Below, piece by piece: positions 1-7,882 of a stretch of DNA of 64,000 bases. This DNA comes from Sporosarcina cascadiensis (GTDB taxonomy: Bacteria; Bacillota; Bacilli; Bacillales_A; Planococcaceae), in assembly GCF_009650995.1 (NCBI RefSeq), contig NZ_WHVV01000001.1, positions 62,001 through 126,000 of the forward strand. The letters are read 5' to 3'. Numbering within the stretch: position 1 is the stretch's first letter; each line of letters begins with the position of its first letter. Under the pieces are notes generated by a model. The model saw nothing but the letters and a program-made list of their open reading frames with translations. It was not told where the DNA came from and made no database searches. A program made the translations under genes and the position numbers.

Positions 1-50
1 TCGCCTTCACCGTATTCTTTAACTTCATCCATATTCATCTCTTCAGTCAT
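1..50 (-). CDS. rpsA: 30S ribosomal protein S1 homolog, N-terminal fragment
   Basis: Only the first 16 codons are in the window; the rest lies beyond the left edge. The ATG is preceded by a strong GGAGGAGG site at about 8 bases. The N-terminus begins MTEEMN, as in Bacillus S1-like proteins (YpfD/RpsA). The gene follows cmk and plsC on the same strand, which is the usual Bacillales order. The family consists of S1-domain RNA-binding proteins. The call rests on position and a short N-terminal match, so identity is probable but not proven from so little sequence. Confidence 0.7.
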   Translation of the reverse strand, partial: MTEEMNMDEVKEYGEG

Positions 51-83
51 ATGTAGTCCTCCTCCATAATGAATCTTATCTCT

Positions 84-112
84 ATAGTATTCGAAACTAC
101 AGGTAAAAACAA
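84..112 (-). promoter_or_regulatory. Possible SigA promoter for rpsA
   Basis: On the minus strand a TTGTTT -35 (107-112) and a TACTAT -10 (84-89) are separated by 17 bases, upstream of the rpsA ribosome-binding site. Both hexamers depart from consensus, so this is a candidate only. It lies in the 146-base spacer between plsC and rpsA, which holds no other gene. Confidence 0.4.
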
Positions 113-196
113 AAAATTACACTTATTCTTTTAATTCCTTTATTGCTTGATGAAACTGTTTTCAAACTTTTTCGGCCGTAACCGATTCTTCTAAAA

Positions 197-781
197 TCAT
201 TTATACTGCTCTATCAGCTTGGCAATTTCAAACATGATTGCTTCTGTCACTTCTTCAGCCGAAGCCTTTCTTTCACGGTAGGGAGTCATGTCAAGCGGCT
301 CGCCGTAGACAACTTTTAATTGGGAGAATGCTTTATACGGTCCGATGATTGCACAAGGCATGACTTTCGCGTCGCCGCCTTTTAAAGCAAAGAACCCAGC
401 ACCCGCCAGCCCCTTCCCCAGTACTCCTGTCTTGCTCCGGGTGCCTTCAGGAAACAATCCCACCACTTTCCCGTCGCGCAGCAGTTTAATCGTCGTACGG
501 AAAGCTTCCCGGTCGCTCATCCCTCTTTTCACAGGATAGGACTGCACTTTCGGCAAAACGGTTTTCAGGACAGGCTTCTGGAATAACTCTTCTTTCGCCA
601 TGAAATGAACGGTTCTCGGACAAGTAATCCCGACAATCGGCGGATCCAGATTATCAATATGATTTGTGCACAGCAGCACGCCGCCTTCTTTAGGGAAATT
701 CTCTTTGCCAATCACTTTTATTCGATAGAGGGGGTAACAGACTGTGCTGATTAAAAACTTGCCTAAAGGATACAAATTCAT
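197..781 (-). CDS. plsC: 1-acyl-sn-glycerol-3-phosphate acyltransferase
   Basis: The 194-residue protein transfers an acyl chain to lysophosphatidic acid to make phosphatidic acid at the inner face of the membrane, an early step of phospholipid synthesis. The HX4D catalytic motif is HIDNLD at residues 41-46, and the substrate-binding EGTRS motif is at 112-116, both typical of the family. Length is normal for the short bacterial PlsC form. The start codon overlaps the stop codon of cmk by four bases (ATGA), which indicates translational coupling in a cmk-plsC transcript. In many Bacillales plsC lies between cmk and rpsA, as here. Confidence 0.93.
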   Translation of the reverse strand: MNLYPLGKFLISTVCYPLYRIKVIGKENFPKEGGVLLCTNHIDNLDPPIVGITCPRTVHFMAKEELFQKPVLKTVLPKVQSYPVKRGMSDREAFRTTIKLLRDGKVVGLFPEGTRSKTGVLGKGLAGAGFFALKGGDAKVMPCAIIGPYKAFSQLKVVYGEPLDMTPYRERKASAEEVTEAIMFEIAKLIEQYK

Positions 782-1455
782 CTTGCCAACCTCTTTTCAG
801 CATATTCCACAATCATATTCGTTACCTGTTCTATTGTTTTCCCCGTTGTATCAATTATAATCGCATCTTCTGCTTTTTTTAACGGAGAAATTTCTCTTTC
901 GCTGTCCGCCTTGTCTCTTTCCGTGATTTCACGCTTCAAAGTTACATAATCACTTTTCATTCCGCGAAGCTGTTCTTCTAGTAAACGTCTTTGCGCACGT
1001 TCTTCCACAGAAGCAGTCATAAAAATCTTCAATTCGGCGTCAGGCAGTACAGTTGTGCCAATGTCGCGGCCGTCCATTACAACCGAACGCTCTTCCGCAA
1101 GATTCTGCTGTTTCTTCATCAGCAGCTGGCGAACGGATGTAAGCGCTGCGATCGCAGATACTTGAGAAGTCACTTCATGTGAGCGAATTGCTTCCGACAC
1201 TTCTGCACCGTCCAATAAAACTCTTTGGGCTTCATTTCCCTGTTCCAGTTCAATATGAGTCCGGCTGATTAATTTTGCCACTTCTTCTTCATTACAGGGA
1301 TCCACGGCGTTTTGAAGCACTTTATAAGTGATCGCCCGGTACATCGCACCTGTATCGATATATGTGTAACCTAATTTTTTTGCTACTAATTTGGCAATCG
1401 TGCTTTTCCCTGCAGCAGCAGGTCCGTCGATTGCAATTCTCATTTCACGCGTCAT
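778..1455 (-). CDS. cmk: Cytidylate (CMP/dCMP) kinase
   Basis: The 225-residue protein phosphorylates CMP and dCMP with ATP to give the diphosphates, feeding nucleotide and phospholipid pathways. The P-loop is GPAAAGKST at residues 11-19. Further family segments include the DTGAMYRA stretch near residue 35 and VMDGRDIGTTVLP in the middle. A second in-frame Met at residue 5 is possible, but GGAGGGG lies about six bases before the first ATG, so that start is preferred. The gene overlaps plsC by four bases and follows the PilZ gene by about 70 bases. Confidence 0.96.
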   Translation of the reverse strand: MTREMRIAIDGPAAAGKSTIAKLVAKKLGYTYIDTGAMYRAITYKVLQNAVDPCNEEEVAKLISRTHIELEQGNEAQRVLLDGAEVSEAIRSHEVTSQVSAIAALTSVRQLLMKKQQNLAEERSVVMDGRDIGTTVLPDAELKIFMTASVEERAQRRLLEEQLRGMKSDYVTLKREITERDKADSEREISPLKKAEDAIIIDTTGKTIEQVTNMIVEYAEKRLAR

Positions 1456-1527
1456 GCCTACCCCTCCATTTTCGCTATTATTGTACCATAAGCAAAAAGG
1501 AAAAGTCTGTTGAAGATAGACTTTTCC

Positions 1528-2166
1528 TTAGGAATTCCGCAGCTGCAGCTGGCGCTCAAAGCAGTAGCGTATAATATGCTGACGGTCTTTTTCATCAATT
1601 TCTTCAAACTGTAAAGAAGTTAAGCGACGATTATCCTGTTCCCAGTTCCGAACAACTTTTGCTTTACAGGAGATATATTTGATCTCCGTCTTCGAAAAAT
1701 GAAGCACGATCAGAAGATCCAATTCTTCCTGCGGATTAAAAAACTCATGGTTTTTCATATTGACCGCTAAACCGCCTGCGCTCAAATCAGATGATACCAG
1801 TTGCAGCGATTCTGAATCCGCCTGTACAGACACATCCAGTGAAGTGTCTACACGGACGAACTCTCTTCGCTGGATTTTGACCAGTTCTTTATCACCCGGG
1901 TATTTAACCTTCAGCATAGGAATGGTTTTATTCATTCTGCTGTGGACTTCTGTGCGAAAAGCATAAGACATTTTGTAGTCATCAACGAAAGTGATGACCA
2001 GCTGTGTCCCGTCAATAAAGAAAGCAGTTTTGCCTGTTTCCATACTGATTGGATAGTCCATCATGAAATGTTCTCCATCTATATCCACTACACGGCATTT
2101 AAACTTTTCCGATTCCTCTGTGTAATCTTTTTCAATCGTCAACACCGTACCAATTGTGAGCTTCAT
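1528..2166 (-). CDS. ypfA: PilZ-domain, YcgR/YpfA-like c-di-GMP-binding flagellar brake protein
   Basis: A 212-residue protein with an N-terminal YcgR-like domain (about 1-95) and a C-terminal PilZ domain (about 100-205). The two cyclic-di-GMP contact motifs are visible: QRREFVR (RxxxR type) and DLSAGGLAV (D/NxSxxG type). In B. subtilis YpfA binds c-di-GMP and restrains motility by acting on the flagellar motor. A TTG five codons upstream is also in frame, but AGGTGGAG is positioned for the ATG at 2166. Position between cmk and ypeB matches B. subtilis. Its target in this organism is inferred, since no flagellar genes are in the window. Confidence 0.85.
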   Translation of the reverse strand: MKLTIGTVLTIEKDYTEESEKFKCRVVDIDGEHFMMDYPISMETGKTAFFIDGTQLVITFVDDYKMSYAFRTEVHSRMNKTIPMLKVKYPGDKELVKIQRREFVRVDTSLDVSVQADSESLQLVSSDLSAGGLAVNMKNHEFFNPQEELDLLIVLHFSKTEIKYISCKAKVVRNWEQDNRRLTSLQFEEIDEKDRQHIIRYCFERQLQLRNS

Positions 2167-2235
2167 TTCTCCACCTGCCAATATTACTATTTAATCCTAT
2201 TATGTCATGTGGAGAAGTTTTTTCCAATCTATTTT

Positions 2236-3528
2236 TTATTGTTTTTCTGTTTTAATCACTTCTAATGTGTCCGTATCGATCACAATTTTGTATGTCTCTG
2301 GATTTTCATCGTTCGAAACTACTGTCAGGTAATGGGCCAAACGTTGCTGCAGCTGCATATTTTCTACATATGCCAGTTCTTCTTCCATCACTTTTACTCC
2401 GGGACGGAAAAACTCCTGCCAATTCACCGGTCTGATCGGCTGAGGTTTCAGCTGTTCTGCGCGAATATATTCTGATGTATTCACCCCTAATACCTCGCCA
2501 GTATCTTTCGCCATTTTGATATGAATAGGATCGGAAAATACTTTGGCCTGATTCACCGGATCTTTTCTGACAAACACAAAGTGCCAGGCTGTGTCATTTT
2601 CTCTTGCTTCTTCAAAGACCACATCACGGTACTCTGCCTGATGCAGAAAATCGGCTGCCAATTTCTTCAATTCCTCATATTCCTTTGTCGGCTCACCCAT
2701 CCGGCGTTCAATTAGATAGGACAGAATATGACCGCCCTTCTGTGTGATATCAATATAGCCGATCGAGGAATTTTCAGCAAATCGGATATGGTAAAACGGG
2801 TATGGCGATCCCTTCCTGCTTTTTTCTGCTGCAATAATATCATTGGAAACGCCGGGAAGCAGCTTTTTAAACAATCGTATTGCTTCTTCCTCCGTTATTT
2901 TAGCGTCTTTAATATTTTGAAGCTCCTTCTTCTTTTGCGCATCCGTTTCACTTGCCGTCAAAGGAAATACCGCTTCGCCGTATTGCTTAATTGACTGCCC
3001 CAGCTGATGCCAATTCTCTGAATGTTCTTTTGCTGCTCCTAATTTTTGTTCCCAGTTTACCATGTTCATTTGTCCGGAGAGTAAATCCGATGTCGCAGAC
3101 TGCCATTCAGCCGACAATTCATTTAAGTTTTCCGAAGCACGCTGAATCACCGCATAATATTCATCTGGATTTCCTTCCTCCGTTGACTCTTTCGCAAAGT
3201 TTCCCAATCTTCCCAGATAGTTCATCCAGGCTGTCGAAAAGCTTTCGTTCACGGGAAGAGAACCGATGGAATTTTTAATATCTGATGAAAGTCGCCAAAT
3301 ATTCTCTCTTTCCTTAGATGTGCTTTTTTGATCTTCAAAAAGCATCGATTTCTTAACGGCTTCCTCCAATTCACCCAGTTTTTCCGACGCATCCGAGATA
3401 CTCTTGGAATACTGCGTGTTCAGTGCAATTGACAGCTGTTCACTCTCCTGCGCTTTTCCAAAAGCATAAACTCCTAGTACGATAAATGCATAGCTTAAAA
3501 TAAATATCATTCGTTTCATCTCGAGCAT
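2236..3528 (-). CDS. ypeB: Spore germination protein YpeB
   Basis: The 430-residue protein has an N-terminal membrane anchor (about residues 5-25), a helical middle region, and C-terminal PepSY-type repeats (about 210-425). In Bacillus spores YpeB and the cortex-lytic enzyme SleB stabilise each other and are both needed for SleB-dependent cortex breakdown during germination. It lies 15 bases downstream of sleB on the same strand, so the two form a bicistronic operon as in other spore formers. AAAGGAGGG sits just before the chosen ATG. Length is close to the roughly 450 residues of the B. subtilis protein. Confidence 0.95.
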   Translation of the reverse strand: MLEMKRMIFILSYAFIVLGVYAFGKAQESEQLSIALNTQYSKSISDASEKLGELEEAVKKSMLFEDQKSTSKERENIWRLSSDIKNSIGSLPVNESFSTAWMNYLGRLGNFAKESTEEGNPDEYYAVIQRASENLNELSAEWQSATSDLLSGQMNMVNWEQKLGAAKEHSENWHQLGQSIKQYGEAVFPLTASETDAQKKKELQNIKDAKITEEEAIRLFKKLLPGVSNDIIAAEKSRKGSPYPFYHIRFAENSSIGYIDITQKGGHILSYLIERRMGEPTKEYEELKKLAADFLHQAEYRDVVFEEARENDTAWHFVFVRKDPVNQAKVFSDPIHIKMAKDTGEVLGVNTSEYIRAEQLKPQPIRPVNWQEFFRPGVKVMEEELAYVENMQLQQRLAHYLTVVSNDENPETYKIVIDTDTLEVIKTEKQ

Positions 3529-3543
3529 TTTCCCTCCTTTCTA

Positions 3544-4329
3544 TTAATGACAGAAGATGTGCAGCCCGATTTTTTTAATCTGCGGACGTGACCAGATCCA
3601 CTTGCTTGTTGCGGTAATTGGATTGAAATAATAAATGGCGTTTTCAGAAGGATCCCAGCCGTTTATCGCGTCAATTACTGCTTCCTTTGCACGTTCATTC
3701 GGAGTCAGCCAGATCTGTCCGTCTGCCACTGCGGTAAACGCACCGGGCTGGAACACCACTCCGCCGATAGTATCGGGGAAATCAGGATGTTCGACACGGT
3801 TTAAAATGACAGCTGCAACCGCCACTTGCCCTTCATACGGCTCACCGCGCGATTCCCCATACACAGCATTTGCCAATAAATTGATATCCTGATTAGAATA
3901 TTTCGCAGGGGCCTGCATTTGTTTTTGCGGCTTGCTTCCCGATTTTACTTGAGAGGCCAAAGGCTGGCCTCCATAGTAGGTAAACTGATTGCCTTTAGCA
4001 ATTTGACCTTTCACATACTTCTCGTCATAATCCGAAATTCCCTGCAGCTTCTTTTTCGCACTTTTACCTGCAATCCCGTCTACAGGCAGACCATATTGCT
4101 CTTGGAAATTCCGCAGGGCCCAATACGTGCCGTAGCCGAAATTCCCATCAATCTCACCGTGGTAGAATCCGATATATTGAAGTCTTGCTTGCAGCTCAAT
4201 GACGTCATCACCTTTTGCACCTTTCGCTAAATCACGTCCGCTAAATGCTGAGGTCTGATTAACGAAAAAAGAGCAAATCATGACACTTGCCATTACAAGA
4301 AAAAGGAAGCGTGTAGCCGCTCGCTTCAT
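3544..4329 (-). CDS. sleB: Spore cortex-lytic enzyme SleB
   Basis: The 261-residue exported lytic transglycosylase cleaves spore cortex peptidoglycan containing muramic delta-lactam. A signal peptide spans about residues 1-28, probably cleaved after TSA. A peptidoglycan-binding domain with two-helix repeats follows (about 35-95), then the catalytic Hydrolase_2 domain (about 148-261), which contains the acidic ESRGEPYEGQ motif and ends with the characteristic IGLHIF segment. The linker is shorter than in B. subtilis SleB (about 305 residues). It is the first gene of the sleB-ypeB pair, and a SigG-like promoter lies upstream. Confidence 0.96.
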   Translation of the reverse strand: MKRAATRFLFLVMASVMICSFFVNQTSAFSGRDLAKGAKGDDVIELQARLQYIGFYHGEIDGNFGYGTYWALRNFQEQYGLPVDGIAGKSAKKKLQGISDYDEKYVKGQIAKGNQFTYYGGQPLASQVKSGSKPQKQMQAPAKYSNQDINLLANAVYGESRGEPYEGQVAVAAVILNRVEHPDFPDTIGGVVFQPGAFTAVADGQIWLTPNERAKEAVIDAINGWDPSENAIYYFNPITATSKWIWSRPQIKKIGLHIFCH

Positions 4330-4363
4330 GTAACATCCTCCTCCAAATCAATGTGCTTTTTTC

Positions 4364-4393
4364 TAGTTTGTCCTAATTATCTTTTTTTATTAA
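4364..4393 (-). promoter_or_regulatory. Candidate SigG (forespore) promoter for sleB-ypeB
   Basis: On the minus strand TTAATA (4388-4393) and CAAACTA (4364-4370) are 17 bases apart. Each differs at one position from the TGAATA and CATACTA elements of SigG/SigF promoters. sleB is forespore-expressed in Bacillus, so the site fits. It has not been tested here. Confidence 0.5.
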
Positions 4394-4399
4394 AGAAAT

Positions 4400-4424
4400 A
4401 AAAAAAACCGCCACTCTGGACGGA
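4400..4424 (-). terminator. Intrinsic terminator candidate upstream of sleB
   Basis: CCGTCC...GGCGG pairs around a short loop and is followed on the minus strand by a run of eight T. It lies just after the prsW stop, so it ends the prsW transcript before the sleB promoter. Confidence 0.65.
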
Positions 4425-4426
4425 TT

Positions 4427-5107
4427 TCATCTTGTTTCTTTAGTTTTTTTTCTAAATTGCTGCATGGCAAATGTATGTGCGTACTTAACACGGGTCAGGC
4501 CGAACCACCAGAGGAACAGCATGAACGGGATCATTAAATACAGCCAATAATCGTATAAGAATAAGATTGCATTATAAAGTGAGTGCAAAGTGAAAGGCGC
4601 TAAGAATGCAATCCAGATCCATCTGCCCTTTTCTTCTGTTTCAGAAAATTTAGCTCTACCGAAATAATAGCCCATGACCACGCCAAACAGCGCGTGACTC
4701 GATACAGGCAGCAAAGCCCGGATAAATGCTGTATCCAATCCGAATGACAGCAAATATAATATGTTTTCGACGGTGGCGAAACCAAGTGAGACACTGGCCC
4801 CATATAAAATTCCGTCATACGCATCTTCGAATTCAACCGTTTTATAAACAAGTATAAAGATAACGATCCACTTAAAAAACTCTTCTAAACTGCTGGTAAA
4901 TAATGCATTGCGTAAAAATTCATTATTAAAAACATGTTCTTCTTCAAAAACATGCTGGATAAACAAAATCGGGAAGGTCATGATTGCACCGTAAATAAAC
5001 GCGTTGAACAATGTGCGTGAGGGCTCTTTTGCAATTTGCTTGCGCAAGTACAGATAACTAAAAAGTGCCAGCCCTGGTGCAATCGCAACAGTGAGTAAAA
5101 TAAACAT
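4427..5107 (-). CDS. prsW: Intramembrane metalloprotease PrsW
   Basis: A 226-residue polytopic membrane protein. In B. subtilis PrsW makes the first cut in the anti-sigma factor RsiW in response to envelope stress, releasing SigW. The residues important in B. subtilis are at matching positions here: the Glu pair E75-E76 in the EEFFKW motif and H175 in the TLHSLYNA segment; a further conserved Glu is E114 in ATVENILY. The gene stands alone between two terminators. GAGGAGG precedes the ATG. No SigW/RsiW pair is in the window; the anti-sigma factor present is RsiX, which is not a known PrsW substrate. Confidence 0.9.
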   Translation of the reverse strand: MFILLTVAIAPGLALFSYLYLRKQIAKEPSRTLFNAFIYGAIMTFPILFIQHVFEEEHVFNNEFLRNALFTSSLEEFFKWIVIFILVYKTVEFEDAYDGILYGASVSLGFATVENILYLLSFGLDTAFIRALLPVSSHALFGVVMGYYFGRAKFSETEEKGRWIWIAFLAPFTLHSLYNAILFLYDYWLYLMIPFMLFLWWFGLTRVKYAHTFAMQQFRKKTKETR

Positions 5108-5167
5108 AGGCGCCTCCTCATGACGCTAGTGTATCATAAATCTTCCAAACAAAACTCTTCATAATAA

Positions 5168-5199
5168 GAAAAACCGCCGGACAATTTAATGTCTGACGG
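5168..5199 (-). terminator. Intrinsic terminator after ypdA
   Basis: CCGTCAGACA and TGTCCGGCGG form a near-perfect stem around a six-base AT loop, followed on the minus strand by a T-rich tail. It lies directly beyond the ypdA stop codon. Confidence 0.75.
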
Positions 5200-5207
5200 C
5201 TGAGGTT

Positions 5208-6170
5208 TCAATTCTTCTGTTTAATTGCCTGTGCAATCATTCCACCGTGATGACGCCCATTCTCGATAAAGATTTCATTGGCGTCATTACCCGCAGCGAT
5301 GACACCTGCAATAAAGAGGTTTTCCATATTTGTCTCCATTGTCAATTCATTGAAGACAGGACGTCCAGATTCTTCATCTACCTGAATTCCGATTTTACGG
5401 AGGAACGCATGATCAGGATGATAGCCGATCATAGCAAAGACATAGTCGCTCGGCAAATCAAAACTCTTTCCCTGCTGATTGACCGTAACGGCGTTTTCCG
5501 TAATCTCGGTCACACATGCATCAAAATACATTTGAATTTGACCATGGCGCACCAGACTGTCGAACCCTGGCAGTATCCAGGGTTTAATGCTCGCAGAATA
5601 ACTTTCTTTTCGATAGACCACCGATACATGCGCACCTGCACGCTGAAGTTCAAGCGCTGCATCTATGGCCGAGTTTTTTCCGCCGATCACTGTAATATGT
5701 TTATTAAAATAAGGATGAGCTTCTTTAAAATAGTGGTACACGTGAGGCAGCTCTTCTCCTTTTACATTCAATCTGTTCGGCTGGTCATAGTAACCAGTCG
5801 CAATCACCACGTATTTTGCGTTATAGACCGCTTTATCCGTCTTCACAATATATCTCTCGCCTTGCCTTTGCACATCTTCCGCCCGTTCATGGCTGTTAAT
5901 CTGTAAATTCTCCAACTGAACAACCGTGCGGTAATACACCAGTGCATCATTGCGTTTCGGTTTATCGATTGCTGTAATGAAAGGGATATCCCCGATTGAC
6001 AGTTTACTGCTGGAACTGAAGAAAGTTTGATGGGTCGGGTAGTTGTAAAGGGAATGAACAATATTTCCCTTTTCAATAACTACTGCCGATAAACCGATCT
6101 TCTGCACTTCAATCGCAGCTGACAGCCCGCACGGCCCTCCGCCGATAATTAATACGTCCACAGAATTCAT
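5208..6170 (-). CDS. ypdA: YpdA-family bacillithiol disulfide reductase
   Basis: The 320-residue flavoprotein belongs to the thioredoxin reductase-like family. An FAD-binding GGGPCG motif is at residues 10-15 and an NADPH-binding GGKNSA segment lies in the middle. YpdA proteins reduce oxidised bacillithiol (BSSB) with NADPH and thereby help keep the cytosol reduced. There is no CxxC redox pair like that of thioredoxin reductase; the N-terminal PCG cysteine is the one conserved in YpdA. Position next to prsW matches B. subtilis. The gene appears monocistronic. Confidence 0.9.
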   Translation of the reverse strand: MNSVDVLIIGGGPCGLSAAIEVQKIGLSAVVIEKGNIVHSLYNYPTHQTFFSSSSKLSIGDIPFITAIDKPKRNDALVYYRTVVQLENLQINSHERAEDVQRQGERYIVKTDKAVYNAKYVVIATGYYDQPNRLNVKGEELPHVYHYFKEAHPYFNKHITVIGGKNSAIDAALELQRAGAHVSVVYRKESYSASIKPWILPGFDSLVRHGQIQMYFDACVTEITENAVTVNQQGKSFDLPSDYVFAMIGYHPDHAFLRKIGIQVDEESGRPVFNELTMETNMENLFIAGVIAAGNDANEIFIENGRHHGGMIAQAIKQKN

Positions 6171-6198
6171 GACATCTACACTCCTTAATTCTTCCCTT

Positions 6199-6963
6199 CT
6201 AGTAATGTATTTTCACTAGATGGCATTCAGGTTTCGCACCGAACCTAAGTGGCACCATGGTCGTGCCGAAACCGTTGCTTATTAATTTAGCACCTTTGGC
6301 TGTTTTCTCGTAACGTCCGAGGTCTTGCAGTCCCCACTTGCCCAGCCGGATCTGCCCGCCATGCGTATGACCGGCAAGCATCAGGTCGGGTTTTAATCTA
6401 TCTTCTACTTTTCTAAATAATGAAGGATTATGAACCGCCAGAATCAGGTGTTCATAGCCGACAGCTGATTCGATTGCTTTCTCTGCATCCACCGTGCCGT
6501 TTGACGGGTCCTCCATTCCGCAAATTCCCCAAGATGAATGACCCGGGATTCGGGCGCTGCTGTCAACGAGCGTTACGCCCTGTACTTCCCTGATAATCTG
6601 CAGCAGTTGCTCCGTTCCAATTTCCTGATCGTTATTTCCGAATATATAATAGAGCGGACCAATTGACGAAAGCTGCCGCATATTATGTTTCACTCTTTTG
6701 AGAGGAACGCCTTTTTCCGCCACATCACCGCCTGCGATCACCGCATCGACTCCGGAGACCTGCAATTTCTGAATGAGCCTCATCGGAATCCGTCGTCTGT
6801 GGATATCAGATATAAAAAAGATCGATAGCTGTTTAGAAGCATCTTCTTTTACTGTAAGAGTATGCTTCATTAACCGGTTCCGATGGGCTAATGTATACAT
6901 ATAAACCAGCAAACCGACTCCAGATAAAAACGTGGTGAATAACGCTTTTCCTATACCTTTCAT
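6199..6963 (-). CDS. Membrane-anchored metallophosphoesterase (YpbG-like)
   Basis: The 254-residue protein has one N-terminal membrane helix (about 5-24) and a calcineurin-like phosphoesterase domain. Metal-binding motifs appear in order: SDIH, GGD, GNND (variant of GNH) and GHTHGGQ. Family members are two-metal hydrolases of phosphodiesters or phospholipid head groups, but the substrate here cannot be read from the sequence. It corresponds in position to B. subtilis YpbG near recS/ypbE. GGGAG precedes the ATG. The Asn in place of His in the third motif is common in the family and does not argue against activity. Confidence 0.85.
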   Translation of the reverse strand: MKGIGKALFTTFLSGVGLLVYMYTLAHRNRLMKHTLTVKEDASKQLSIFFISDIHRRRIPMRLIQKLQVSGVDAVIAGGDVAEKGVPLKRVKHNMRQLSSIGPLYYIFGNNDQEIGTEQLLQIIREVQGVTLVDSSARIPGHSSWGICGMEDPSNGTVDAEKAIESAVGYEHLILAVHNPSLFRKVEDRLKPDLMLAGHTHGGQIRLGKWGLQDLGRYEKTAKGAKLISNGFGTTMVPLRFGAKPECHLVKIHY

Positions 6964-6981
6964 TACACAGCTCCCATAGAA

Positions 6982-7007
6982 AAAAGCAAAGCTTGCACTT
7001 TGCTTTT
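6982..7007 (-). terminator. Intrinsic terminator after the LysM gene
   Basis: AAAAGCAAAG and CTTTGCTTTT form a perfect ten-base stem around a six-base loop, with T-rich flanks on the minus strand. It lies between the ypbE stop (7077) and the metallophosphoesterase start (6963), about 70 bases after ypbE. Confidence 0.65.
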
Positions 7008-7076
7008 AGTGTTTGTGAAAAATCATTATTATCATATCAAGATTTTGACGAAAAACATAAAATGATGCTTAGCTGT

Positions 7077-7733
7077 TTATGGCAGAACCAATGTCTGTCC
7101 TACATGGATTTCATTTGAAGATAATCCATTGGCCTGCTGAATCTTCTGCACATGAGAACCGTCGCCGTAGTAATTGACCGAAATACGATACAGTGTTTCA
7201 TTTGATTTAACAACATGAGACTTTGCGCTTTGCACTGGTTTTTGTACTGGCTTCTCAACTGGTTTCGGTTTCGGTTTTGGTTCAGGTTTTGGTTCGGGTT
7301 TCTGAACCGGTTTTTGTGCAGGCTGCTTTTGAACCGGCTCTTTTTTTGGTGGATCCGCCGGCTTTTCGGCAGGTTTCTTCTGCTGTTCTACAGGCTTTTC
7401 AGGATTGACGACGACCGCAGGCTTTTTTGTATCATCTGCTTTAGGTTCGTCTTCTTTCACTGCCGTGTTACTGCTGATCGATACCTTAGCTTTTTCTACC
7501 GGAACTTGATTCGGCACGGATGGTGAATAAAGATCGGATAAAACATATATTAAAATTACGATTGGAATTAATGTGAACACAGCCAAAATGATGTTGATCA
7601 GTTTTGTTCGGTTTTTTTTCTCCTTCTTTTTCGACTGATGAACTTCAGTCCGGGAAGGAATTTCTTTAGACTCTTCTACTATAATCTCTTTGCGCTGCTG
7701 CTCAAAGTCTTCTTCGTATTGATTTTTTTTCAT
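7077..7733 (-). CDS. ypbE: LysM-domain membrane protein YpbE
   Basis: The 218-residue protein has a charged cytoplasmic N-terminus, one membrane helix (about 45-65), a long extracellular Pro/Lys/Glu-rich linker with [13 protein letters not shown] repeats (about 105-170), and a C-terminal LysM domain (about 175-218) that should bind peptidoglycan. A GTG six codons upstream is in frame, but AAGGAG is placed for the ATG at 7733. The layout suggests a wall-spanning anchor protein; no enzymatic domain is visible. Position downstream of recS matches B. subtilis ypbE. The repetitive linker is the least certain part for alignment. Confidence 0.85.
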   Translation of the reverse strand: MKKNQYEEDFEQQRKEIIVEESKEIPSRTEVHQSKKKEKKNRTKLINIILAVFTLIPIVILIYVLSDLYSPSVPNQVPVEKAKVSISSNTAVKEDEPKADDTKKPAVVVNPEKPVEQQKKPAEKPADPPKKEPVQKQPAQKPVQKPEPKPEPKPKPKPVEKPVQKPVQSAKSHVVKSNETLYRISVNYYGDGSHVQKIQQANGLSSNEIHVGQTLVLP

Positions 7734-7882
7734 ATGCAACTTCTCCTTCACACCTCATAATACCCTTTTTCATTATGGGATGTAATTCATTTCTTAAACT
7801 CTCAAGAAACAGACACGATTCGAATGTATACTTACTACCATTATGCCGAATTTTGTCGGAAAAGTAAATAAGGACAGATGCC

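Noticed and set aside
7215..7526. Arg/Phe-rich plus-strand open frame opposite ypbE
   Set aside because: It is the complement of the Pro/Lys-rich linker repeats, which leave the opposite strand free of stops.
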